From NCBI GenBank assembly GCA_023362775.1, contig JALMGJ010000013.1:25646274-25710273 (forward strand): a stretch of 64,000 nucleotides of DNA, in the 5' to 3' direction. The position numbers and the translations under genes were made by a program. Below are positions 54,519 to 64,000 of the stretch, piece by piece. The notes beneath the pieces were generated by a model that was not told where the DNA came from, searched no databases, and worked only from the letters and a program-made list of their open reading frames with translations. The stretch's first letter is position 1, and the number at the start of each line of letters is the position of its first letter. The DNA comes from Charina bottae (taxonomy: Eukaryota; Chordata; Lepidosauria; Squamata; Charinaidae).

Positions 54519-54928
54519 CAGGTAGTCCTCACTTAAAGACCATTCATTTAGTGATGGTTCAGACTTATGACGGTGCTGAAAAAACCGACTTACCACCGGT
54601 GCTCACACTTACAACCGTCACAGCGTCCCCGCAGTCACGTGATCACGATTTGGGCGCTTGGCAACCGGTTCACATTTATGACCATCGCAGCATGCCGTGG
54701 TCACGTGATTGCCATTTTTGACCTTCCCGGCCAGCTTCTGGCAAACAAAATCAATGGGGAACTGCGTGATTCACTTAACAACCACATGGTTTGCTTGATG
54801 ACCACAGTGATTCACTTAATGATCGCCACAAAAAAGGTCATAAAATTGGGTAAGATTTGCTTAATGACCGCTTCGCTTCGCAACCAAAATTCAGGTCTCG
54901 ATTGTGGTCGTTAAGCGAGGACTACCTG
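54519..54928. mobile_element. Tc1/mariner-like MITE, copy 3
   Basis: CAGGTAGTCCTC and GAGGACTACCTG form the ends, flanked by TA (54517-54518 and 54929-54930). The 410-bp interior matches the copy at 7867-8226. Confidence 0.85.
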
Positions 54929-55765
54929 TACTTCTTTTCTTATCTTGTAGCAGCAGGCAAATTCTTTAACAACAACATTAAAAATACTCTATAGCAGATT
55001 GTTCCTTGGCTTTTAAAATTACAATGCTGAAGCTACAGTATTTCTCTCCCCCCCCCTTCATTATTTATTGCTATTGCTCTTTAAATACTGTGTTCATACT
55101 GGATTGTTTTAAAAGCAGATTTTTAAAATAATTATCTTCCTCCTTCCCTTGCTAATTTATTATCTGAGTGGGCAAATGACTCATTTGTTTACTGAGTAGC
55201 AAAATAAACAAATTGTGGTTGAGGCTGAGAAAATGCTTTGTCTAAAGCTGTACAAAGAACATCGCTGGGATAGGATTCGAACTTGGAGCTTTGCCTCCTC
55301 TTCCTCCCAGTCCCAAGGAGAAAATATACACGTGCACTCCCTTCCCTTAATCTTGTTTTGTGGAGTTCAGACGTGATGTTTTGCACCTTTGTTTTCTTCC
55401 TGATTAAAAATAGAAGTAGATTTTTCACCCAGGCGGTTGGTGAATGGAACCAGGCTGGTGGGTGGGGTGTCACCAGGAAGATCCATGTATTGAATCGTGT
55501 GGTGGGTGGGAGGGAGGGATGTTTCAGAATGGCATAAGGATCCAAGCAGGCCAGACGTTTGCTCCAAGCTGAATTCTGCAATAAGTCAAAACTTTAAAAC
55601 TTTGCTCTGTGAACATCCTCTGAATTTAGGGTCCACATGGCCTGGAAAACCATGGTACTGCTTGCAACTGTGACTTAAATGTTTGCCTCTTGCGTTGCAA
55701 AATTGCATTGAGGGCAGCTCCCAAGAACGCTGACATTTGTTTCTTCTTCTTTTCTTCCCTCCTAG

Positions 55766-57598
55766 ATCCTGTTGGCCTCAACTACCAAGGAGGATGTGGC
55801 TACTGTGGTGGCAGTGGAGGATCTCCTCTTGCTTTCTGGCCAAGTTCTTGGTAGCCTTGGTCTTTTTTTCTGGGAATGCCTCCTGGGTCGGTGCCTCTGA
55901 ACCTGACCTGGAAGCCAACGGCACCTGTGAAGAATCCAATCCGTGTCAACCGGGAGTAATCCTCCCTGTTTGGCAGCCAGACAACCCATCTTTTGGGGAC
56001 AAGGCAGCCAGAGCCATTGTCTATTTTGTGGCCATGATGTATATGTTCCTGGGGGTCTCCATTATTGCTGACCGCTTCATGGCCTCCATTGAAGTGATCA
56101 CTTCCAAAGAGAAGGAGATCACCATTACCAAGTCCAATGGGGAGACCAGCATTGGCACAGTGAGGATCTGGAATGAGACCGTCTCCAACCTCACCCTCAT
56201 GGCATTAGGTTCCTCCGCTCCTGAAATACTGCTTTCGGTCATTGAGGTCTGTGGTCATAACTTCCAGGCAGGAGAATTGGGCCCTGGGACGATTGTGGGC
56301 AGCGCGGCCTTCAACATGTTTGTGGTCTTAGCAGTTTGTGTCTATGTCATCCCAAACGGCGAGAGCCGCAAAATCAAGCATCTGAGGGTCTTCTTTGTCA
56401 CTGCTTCCTGGAGCATCTTTGCCTACATCTGGTTGTACCTGATCTTGGCTGTCTTCTCACCGGGAATCGTGCAAATATGGGAGGCCTTGCTGACCCTCGT
56501 CTTCTTCCCTGTCTGCGTAGTCTTCGCCTGGATGGCTGACAAACGGCTGTTGTTCTACAAATACGTCTATAAGAGATATAGGGCAGACCCACGCAGTGGC
56601 ATCATAATTGGAACTGAGGGTGAGTTCCCCAAAGGCATTGAGATGGATGGAGGATTTGTGGGCAATGACCACCGGGAGAGTGTCTTCGTGGATGGCAGTG
56701 CAGCTTCAGTGGCTCCCCTTCCGGTCATCACCCAGGAGGAGAAAGAACTGGACGAGAGTCGCAAAGAGGTCATCCAGATCCTCAAAGACCTGAAGCAGAA
56801 GCACCCCGATAAAGAGCTGGAGCAGCTGGTGGAGATGGCTAACTATTACGCCCTGCTGCATCAGCAGAAGAGCCGTGCTTTCTACCGCATCCAGGCAACC
56901 CGCATGATGACGGGGGCAGGAAACATCCTCAAGAAGCATGTCACGGAGTTCTCCAAGAAGTCTACTAACCTGCTGGAGGTGCCCTCCGAAGCAGAGGTGG
57001 AAGAGAACTACAGCAAAATATTTTTTGAGCCATTCATGTACCACTGCTTGGAGAACTGTGGCTCCGTCACTTTGACGGTGACTTGCCAGCAGGGTGGTGA
57101 CACCTACCACACTTTCTACGTAGACTACAAGACAGAGGATGGCTCAGCCAAAGCAGGTTCAGATTATGAGTACAGCGAGGGGACCCTGATCTTCAAACCT
57201 GGCGAGACCCAAAAGGAGCTGAAAATCGGCATCATTGATGACGATATCTTTGAAGAAGATGAACATTTTTTTGTCCGGCTGCTGAACTTGCGGGTGGGGG
57301 ATGCAGAAGGCATGTTTGAGTCAGACTCTGCCGAACACCCCAAGGGACGACTTGTGGCACCACTGGTGGCCACCGTGACTATCCTGGATGATGACCATGC
57401 TGGCATTTTTTCTTTCCAGGATAAGCTGTTAAGGGTCAGTGAGTGCCAGGGGACCCTGGAGGTCAAGGTGACCCGGAGCTCAGGGGCCCGAGGGACTGTC
57501 ATGGTCCCCTACCAGACGGTGGAGGGAACTGCTCAAGGAGGGGGTGTGGACTATGAGGATTCCTGCGGGGAGCTGGAGTTCAAGGATGATGAAACAGT
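55766..57598 (+). CDS. SLC8A2: SLC8A2 (sodium/calcium exchanger NCX2), first coding exon (partial gene)
   Basis: NCX2 exchanges three Na+ for one Ca2+ across the plasma membrane, mainly in neurons and glia. The acceptor TTCTTCCCTCCTAG ends at 55765; the ATG is at 55794 and the exon ends at the donor GTAAGT (57599), splitting a codon after GT, giving about 602 codons. A signal peptide-like start (WLLWWQWRISSCFLAKFLVA) precedes a possible N-glycosylation site NGT (42-44). Helices from about 73 lead to the alpha-1 repeat with GSSAPE (140-145) and GTIVGSAAFN (165-174). The amphipathic XIP-type segment RLLFYKYVYKRYR is at 251-263. A cytosolic loop follows, then Calx-beta domain CBD1 (~409-540) with acidic Ca2+-binding IDDDIFEEDE (481-490), and the start of CBD2. 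The loop and the KPTN neighbour indicate NCX2 rather than NCX1 or NCX3. Later exons with the alpha-2 repeat are outside the window. Confidence 0.95.
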
Positions 57599-57679
57599 GT
57601 AAGTAAACAAGGGGTGACCTCGTGGTCCTGTGTAAGTCAATAATGACATTGAGTGGAATAGAGAAACAGCAGATCCTGG

Positions 57680-57850
57680 TCGAATGTTCGGAATAACATT
57701 CCTGACAATAAAAGGAGTGGGTCACTAGGGGAGAAATGGGGTCCCCTTCATTGAATTTGTTCAGGCGAAGGCCTGATGTCCACCTGTGGGGGATATTTAA
57801 TTTGGAGAGCAGGGAGGTGGATTTGATGGTTCAAGGGCCTCTTCCAATTC
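57680..57850 (+). mobile_element. CR1 LINE 3'UTR fragment
   Basis: GGAATAACATTCCTGACAAT, CCACCTGTGGGGGATATTTA and GGGCCTCTTCCAATTCTTGG follow the CR1 3'UTR pattern in sense orientation. Confidence 0.55.
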
Positions 57851-58673
57851 TTGGGCTGGGTGTACAAGCCTAACTTGGTTAGTGCAAGAACCCATTTTCT
57901 GGGTTTGCAGAATACATTGCCCCATAACCCAATCAAATTGGCTGCTTTCTTTAAAAGAAGAAGATAAAAACTAATCTGGTTTTAGCATGTTCTGCAAATA
58001 TAGCTACTCATTGTTGCACAGATGTCACCAAGCATGTGAAACCAGCCATTGAGTGTATGATGATATGTTTTGGGGAAGGAGGGGGGAAAAATATGACCTT
58101 TCCACCATTTCTTTTTAATTTGCAAAGAGCCTGTATGTTCTCATGGAATGCAAGCTGGGGGATTTGTAGAGACGGACTATCCATTGGAGCATGTGCCAGA
58201 ACTTCACGTGTGGGCTTCGATGTGCGCGCACGCGCCTGTATAATGAATCATTTCAACTTTGTGATTAGTTATACCTTGCATGCATGAAATGGGAGGGGGC
58301 CACGTGAGGAAAGGGGGTGGTTTGTGCAGGATGGGTTGGGAGAGCCGAGCTCCCTGCGTCTTCCTGGCACAACCAACGTCTCTTAAGACTTATTGGAAAG
58401 GACATTCATTTGATAGTGTGGAAAATGAGTTCAACGTCTTCACGCTTGGGAGCATCAGTGCTTGATTTTTTTCATAACTCAATATTTCTCAACACTTGAT
58501 GGTGCCCAGCAGTAGAGTACGTGATATTCTAGAGGAAAAACATTGCATTTGAAAAGGTTTGTGGATTTAAACAAGTTGCTACCTCACTCGATAGTGCAAG
58601 GGATCCATGCAGTTGGAGCTGTTCAGGTGTGCCAACATTTGCATGAGTAGATGATTTGAAGGGATGTGAACAC

Positions 58674-59095
58674 ACATTTATTTATTTATTTATCCAATTT
58701 CTATCACCGCCCATCTCCCCCAAAGGGGGGACTCTGGGCGGTTTACAGTGAAATCAACAATTAAAATGCATAAAATACAATGCAATACGATACAAACACT
58801 ATACAAGTAAAAAATAAGTTAAATATAAAATGCAAGGGGCAATAAGATCATGTTTAAAAGAGGACTCTATGGCGTCAGCCATCCCCAGGAGGAACTGTTA
58901 CCCTTCCCATCCCAGGCAAGGCGGCAGAACCAGGTCTTCAAATTCTTCCGGAAGGCCGGGAGCGAGGGGGCCTGCCTCACCTCCCGGGGTAGAAGCGGGC
59001 GCCACTGCAGAGAAGGCCCACCTCCTGGACCCCGCCAAGAGGAATTCCCTTACCGACGGGGTCCGCAGCATGCCCGCTCTGCATATTTCATGTCA
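58674..59095 (-). mobile_element. LINE (CR1/L2 group) 3' part, reverse
   Basis: A (TTTA)n tail, the reversed 3'UTR block TATCACCGCCCATCTCCCCC, and a minus-strand remnant of the ORF2 C-terminus (CTCCTGGACCCCGCCAAGAG region) make this a 5'-truncated LINE of the same family as 46415-47034 and 61226-61690. Confidence 0.82.
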
Positions 59096-59380
59096 GACCT
59101 GAAGCCTGTGGCTAGGCAGCATTTAGAACGTCCTACTGTCCTGTCCAGTAGTTGGTAGGTTCACTCCCTCTTCTTAGGCAGAAGAGGCTTCTGTCTTGGG
59201 CCCAGATGCAGGAGAACCATGGAATTTTCCCCTCAGTACTCCTGAATTCCTCTTGCTTGGAGGATAGATCTGGGTTTGTTACATAGCCCATCCTACATCT
59301 TTTAAGACAGTCTGTTACCCTTGGTTGGGGTGTCCAAAACTGCCCATAATGCAGGAGGGCCAACTGACTTCAGTCTACAG

Positions 59381-59644
59381 CAGAGCTTTCCAAACTGTGT
59401 GTCGGGACACATTAGTGTGTCGGCTGCAGTGTCTGGGTGTGTCGCAGCTGCTGCTGCCTCCAAGTCCTGCCAGGATTCCACGCAGGTCCTAGTGCCTGCC
59501 TTGTGCCTTGCTGCCTCCAAACCTGCCTTGCCAGGATTCCACGCAGGTCCTAGTGCCTGCCTTGTGCCCTGCTGTAAGAGTGTGTCCCGAAATGATGCAT
59601 GTCTAAAAAGTGTGTCACCAACATGAAAAGTTTGGGAAGCTCTG
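59381..59644. mobile_element. hAT MITE (CAGAGCTTTCCAAACT family) with two 56-bp units
   Basis: Ends CAGAGCTTTCCAAACTGTGT and AAGTTTGGGAAGCTCTG, perfect TSDs GTCTACAG at 59373-59380 and 59645-59652. 264 bp in total; the shortest array-bearing copy here. Confidence 0.93.
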
Positions 59645-61225
59645 GTCTACAGAGTGGAGAAGGTTGCCTTGACCCACTGTCTCAGCTAGCAAAGCATTGT
59701 GGGCTGGCCTTGAAAACCACCAATGCTTCCATCTACTGTGATTTAGCCAACCCGATGACCACAAGCTGGTGACCATAGTTCCCAGCATTCCTTGCCATGG
59801 AAGCCAGAATCCAAGACATCTGGGGAACACCTGTTTGCCACCTCCAATTAATGCTTTGCTCAGCTGCCACCAATTTCTGTAAGTGGAAGTTAGAACGGAA
59901 AGCTGGTGGTTTTAGGGCTGGACAGGTGAAAGTGAGTGAAAGGGACTGAAATCAACAGATAGGAGAAGCAGAGTGGTTGAGAAAAATGTGGTTTATTGGA
60001 GCCTGCCTACTTTCTGACCTGATCACACCTCCTTCCCCTTGACTGCACATGCAGCTTGACGTATTTCAGTTGTGCTGGTTAATGACCGCATTAAAGTTTT
60101 TTGTTTCATATTTCGCAATACTCACATGCACCCATTACCTCACCCAGAGTCCCTCTACCCAGCATCCTCCAGATGTCCTGAGACCACAATATTCCAATTT
60201 CCAAGCCAGTATGATTTGGTATTCTGGGAGTTGTGGCCTTAACATCTGGAAGATGCCATTTGGCAGAAGGCTGATTCTGGCCTCAACAGAACCCTTTTCC
60301 ACCTCCTGAATTGCTAGATTTTTTTTCTGGACACCACCCTCGGGTTACTTTCTGCTTGCTTCCTGGCCTTACCTCCTCACTCATTCAACCAGTATTTTGG
60401 ACATTAAGAATTGTCTACCAGGTTCTGCCAGCTGTGTCTTGATGTCCACGTTTTTTGCTTTCATCATTTTGTAAAAGAAGAGAGAGAGAAAGAGAGATTA
60501 AGCCAGCAGTAGATTGTCAAAGCATTCAAGAATTCAGGTTTTTTTTTTAAAAAAATGAAAATTACCCCTTTCCAGATCCAGCCTAAACTTTATCCCCAGC
60601 CACTGCACAATGTTTTTTTTTTTAAGAAAAGGAAGTTTTATTAGAATAAGTAAGCAAGAGAGAATAAGGCTACAATTTTAATTCATTACACCGGGTAAGA
60701 AATTTCATTTGAAAAGCTTCCCTCCAAACTGGCGCTTTGTGAATTAAAGCAATAATTTTGGGTTGTTTTCTTTTCCCCTTCTCTGGGCATACATCCAAAA
60801 AAATTGGAGGTGGGTACATTTGGAAGGCTGGGACCAGAGCCAAGGAAGCAGAGTGGAAAAAGTGAGACGCCTCCCCCCTTCCCAACCCATCACTTGCTTT
60901 CAGTGTGATATTTAAAACTGAAATAGCTGACCCCAGGTCATCAAAAAGCATGGTGATGATGGCAGGAGCAGAAATGGCGGGGGAGGACCGGGGGAGGGGG
61001 GGAAGACACCAGAAAATTAGAAGAACTTTACAAACACGGACACTCTCCCGACGAGAGGAACTCAAGTTCCAGAGTTTTGAGCAATGCCAGTGAAGGTTGG
61101 GGAATTCTGATTGAATTTGCCATTTCTAAAGGATGGCCAGCTTTGGGAAAGTTGAATAGGAGATGTCTGCTTTGTGTATACTGGTAAGTGTGCAGACATG
61201 CCCACATGCACAGACACACATGGAG

Positions 61226-61690
61226 TTTATTTATTTATTTATCCAACTTCTATCACCGCCCATCTCCCCCCAAAAGGGGGACCCTGGGCGGTTTACAACA
61301 AAGTCAGTAATTGAAACATATAAATACAATGTAACAACCCTAAAAAATAAATTAGATATAAATATAAAATCCAAGAGGCTATGAGGTTATATTTAAAAGC
61401 GCTCTACGGCGCAAGCCAACCCCAAGAGGAGCTATTACCCTTCCCATCCCAGGCGAGGTGGCAGAGCCAGGTCTTCAATTGCCTTCGGAAGGTCAGGAGT
61501 GTTGGGGGCCTGCCTCACCTCCAGGGGCAGAATGTTCCAAAGGGCGGGCGCCACTGCAGAGAAGGCCCGCCTCCTGGACCCCATCAAGTGAAACTCCTTT
61601 ACCAACGGGGTCCATAGCACGCCCTCTCTGCATGACCAGGTGGGGCGGGTCGATGTTCTGGGGATGAGACGGTCCCTCAGTTTATGAGAT
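61226..61690 (-). mobile_element. LINE (CR1/L2 group) 3' part, reverse
   Basis: Tail TTTATTTATTTATTT, 3'UTR block TATCACCGCCCATCTCCCCC, and a minus-strand frame reading LRDRLIPRTSTRPTWSCREG then RRRAFSAVAPALWNILPLEV, the ORF2 C-terminus. 5'-truncated. Confidence 0.87.
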
Positions 61691-62489
61691 GGCAGCACAA
61701 TCTGGGATTCTCCTCACCTCGCAGGGACTCGGGGGTCTCTGAACATCAACGTTGGCCTTTCGTTGGGCCAAATAAAACAATTCCACCAAATAACTAAATG
61801 TTGAAATGGTGGTGGCTGAGAAAGACACTTGGAGCATTCCACTCTCCCAGCCGAGCTCTCGATTGTTTTCTGAGAACTCTTTCGCAGCATCTCCCTCCAT
61901 TGATATCCTGGTTGGATAATGTATGGCGTTCATGTCAGCTTGTAAAATATTCGTCCGGGGGGACAGTGTTGGCCAGTGAAATCAAACTCACTCTGGTGAA
62001 AAGCATTGGTGCGTAGACTAATGAACGTCACTTTTGCGGTGGTCTCACCTGGATTTCTGTGTTGTGATCCAAATCAAATCAGAGAGAGAGAGAAAAAAAA
62101 TGTTAGCACCAACAACCCAAGGAAGAGGTTTTCTGTAGAAGCTGTTTAATTTTCAGAATTTTAGAAGTCAGCTGAGCTGTGGCCGTAGAACAGTGTTGAG
62201 AAACCCTGCCGTAGAGATTTGAACTGGATGTTAACCTTGCAGAGTGATGTTCTGTCTAGACGCTGGGCAAAATATGTAGGGTGACTCAATTTATTCATTA
62301 TAACAGAATGAAGTGGAAGGTTAATTGGGTAGAATTCTTTTTCATTCTGGATTTCAAGCATGGGTATACTTTTTGAATTCTCATTAGAAACAACTTTCCT
62401 TGCATGTAGAAAACTAGCATTTCCGGGAGAGGACTTTGTGAAAACTTTCTGACATGCAGGGAGCACTTTTCATGGAAGAGCATAGGACA

Positions 62490-62635
62490 GTGGTTTTCAA
62501 ACTTGGCGATGTTAAGATGTGTGGTCTCCCACTCCCAGAATTCCCCAGTCAGCCTGCTTTAAGATGCATGGACTTCAACTCCCAGAATTCTGGCGAGGGA
62601 ATTCTGGGAGTGGAAGTCCACGCATCTTAACGTCT
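62490..62635. mobile_element. hAT MITE (GGGAGTTGAAGTCCAC family), long copy
   Basis: Starts CAGTGGTTTTCAAACTTGGC; contains CTTCAACTCCCAGAATTCTG and its inverse GGAATTCTGGGAGTGGAAGT. The right terminus is degraded near 62635. Confidence 0.65.
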
Positions 62636-63411
62636 AGCCCTCACGTTTGCAGAGAGATGCTGAGAGGGTGAGGGGTTTGCAGAAATCCCACCACCCAAAA
62701 GGACTTTGAATAAGGTTTGCCCTTTGCAGAATCAAAGGTATCTGTGTGGCGGTATAAGTGCTACCGAAACAAACAAGAAATAAATCTCCTTTGGCAAAGG
62801 GCCCACAAAGACCTGGGTCTTGGAAAGAGCTCAGTCCCAATTCCCCCTCACCCCTAAACAGCACTGAAGGGCTTTGGGCCGATCTGTCTCTCTTAGCATA
62901 GCCTACCTTACAAGGTGGTTGCCCCATGAATCGTGGATGGGGAGAGCTGTGCAGGCTGCCTTAATGACACATATCATAAAACATGGTACGTAAGCATGCA
63001 TGCATTTTTAAACACTTCTCTGGTAAAGGAGCACTGAATGAAGACGTGGCTTGTTTATTGATTCCTTTTAGAACAGGGTGCCCCCAGCCCTGATCAGGAA
63101 GACCCTGGGTTTAAGCATGGCCAGAGTACTTTTACCTCGAGGAACCCATCTCCAGGCAGCCCTGACGGAAACTCAGCCCCTTCCTTGGAGAAATGAGCTC
63201 CTGAAGGTAGCTGGAGGCTTGTTGTGGGGGCTTTTGGAAACATCCCACCCTTGCTTCATCTCTGGTGTTTGTCTTGCCTCCTCTCGGTCCACCAGCCTGA
63301 AGAGAGGCATTGATCGTTATTGATTTGTCACGCTTGGTGATGCCAGAGTTTTCAGTGCATCCGCTCCTGCCTTAACTAGCTTTGCTGACAAACAGGGGAA
63401 AATTAATGAGT

Positions 63412-63590
63412 AATTTCCTTCCTTCCTTCCTTCCTTCCTTCCTTCCTTCCTTCCTTCCTTCCTCTTCCTCTTCCTCTTCCTCTTCCTCTTCCTCTTCCTC
63501 TTCCTCTTCCTCTTTCTCTTTCTCTTTCTCTTTCTCTTTCTCTTTCTTCTTCTTCCTTTCTTCCTCTCTTCCTCTCTCCAGTGCATATGT
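63412..63590. repeat. (CTTC)n (CTTCCT)n (CTTTCT)n pyrimidine microsatellite
   Basis: About 180 bp of pure pyrimidine on the + strand in three successive registers: CTTC, then TTCCTC hexamers, then TTTCTC hexamers. It yields spurious long K/E/R or S/F-rich frames. Confidence 0.95.
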
Positions 63591-63654
63591 GTCCATTGTT
63601 CCTGATGAGCTAGCATTTCTCCCTCGTTCCTCTTTTTCCCACTCCTCTTCCCAA

Positions 63655-63787
63655 GGGGTGTCCATATGGGGAGGTGTAAAAAGAAAAGAGATGGTGGCTG
63701 TCTTGCTTGTAAAAGAAAGGGGAAGAGAAGGGCTTTGACTGCATGATGGCAGCCACCATCTTGACTTTTTTGACCCCCCGGTGGAAG
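63655..63787. mobile_element. AAGTCAAGATGGTGGC-family MITE, copy E
   Basis: GGGGTGTCCATATGGGGAGG at the left, GCAGCCACCATCTTGACTTT and TTTTGACCCCCCGGTGG at the right; the two ends are inverted relatives. Interior GTAAAAGAAAGGGG corresponds to other copies. Confidence 0.65.
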
Positions 63788-64000
63788 CCTCTGCTCCTCC
63801 TCCCATCTCTTCCGTCCTAGCCCTGCTTCTCTAGCCAGCATCCTTCCTCCCCACCCTGGAGAAGAGAAAAGTATCTCATGGTTGGCATTACTAAAGTACC
63901 AACAGGGTGTGTTTATAGTTAGCTCTTTTTTGGGTCATCTTTGAATTGGATAGTAAGAAACAAGAGTGCTGGAGTGGGGAGAGATTTCAGGAGTGAAATA

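Larger units (their letters stand above)
57599..64000. other. SLC8A2 intron 2 (start)
   Basis: 6.4 kb with a CR1 fragment, two reverse LINE 3' parts, a hAT copy, a MITE, and a pyrimidine microsatellite. I searched by eye for the next NCX exon (VKTLQVKIVDDEEYEK-like) and did not find it. Confidence 0.65.

Noticed and set aside
63317..63841. 174- and 144-residue Lys/Arg/Glu-rich minus-strand frames
   Set aside because: They translate the pyrimidine microsatellite at 63412-63590 and a MITE end.
57599..64000. Next SLC8A2 exon (second Calx-beta part)
   Set aside because: I looked for a DDEEYEKK-like coding block with splice sites and found none; the window probably ends inside intron 2.

Overview
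This is vertebrate nuclear DNA, most likely from a squamate reptile (snake or lizard). Three spliced genes can be read exon by exon, all on the + strand: NAPA (alpha-SNAP), KPTN (kaptin) and SLC8A2 (sodium/calcium exchanger 2). The order NAPA - KPTN - SLC8A2 with shared orientation matches what I remember of human 19q13.3, so this is a conserved syntenic block. The squamate call rests on the repeats: Sauria-type tRNA SINEs, a BovB (RTE) LINE 3' end, many LINE 3' ends of the CR1/L2 group, CR1 3'UTR fragments, and short DNA transposons that I associate with squamates. I do not assign a species.

Layout. 1-15.6 kb: NAPA from its second coding exon to the stop codon, with a 3'UTR ending at AATAAA 15594-15599; the first coding exon lies left of the window. 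15.6-17.7 kb: short intergenic gap. 17.7-28.5 kb: complete KPTN in 12 coding exons (507 codons), starting in a CpG island with a CRE and an inverted CCAAT box and ending with AATAAA at 28433. 28.5-32.1 kb: intergenic, with CR1 and BovB fragments. 32.15-33.2 kb: a second CpG island, proposed as the SLC8A2 promoter and non-coding exon 1 (donor at 32909/32910). 32.9-55.8 kb: a repeat-rich region read as SLC8A2 intron 1. 55.77-57.6 kb: the large first coding exon of SLC8A2 (about 602 codons). 57.6-64 kb: start of SLC8A2 intron 2; the later exons lie outside.

Functions: alpha-SNAP recruits NSF to SNARE complexes; kaptin is a KICSTOR subunit acting on amino-acid control of mTORC1; NCX2 exports calcium in neurons. 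No operon-like or shared-pathway logic links them; they are simply neighbours.

The transposon archaeology is the most unusual part. Many insertions still have readable target-site duplications. These include a non-autonomous hAT family (TIR CAGAGCTTTCCAAACT) carrying a 56-bp internal tandem array whose copy number differs between insertions, with one copy nested in another; two fold-back insertions resembling Penelope-like element ends, with 11-12 bp TSDs and in one case a hammerhead-like core; a Sauria SINE with a fourfold 102-bp internal duplication; and TA-flanked 400-bp MITEs. In KPTN a copy of the exon 2 donor region sits 75-77 bp downstream, and exon 1 encodes a roughly 50-residue low-complexity insertion relative to the human protein as I remember it.
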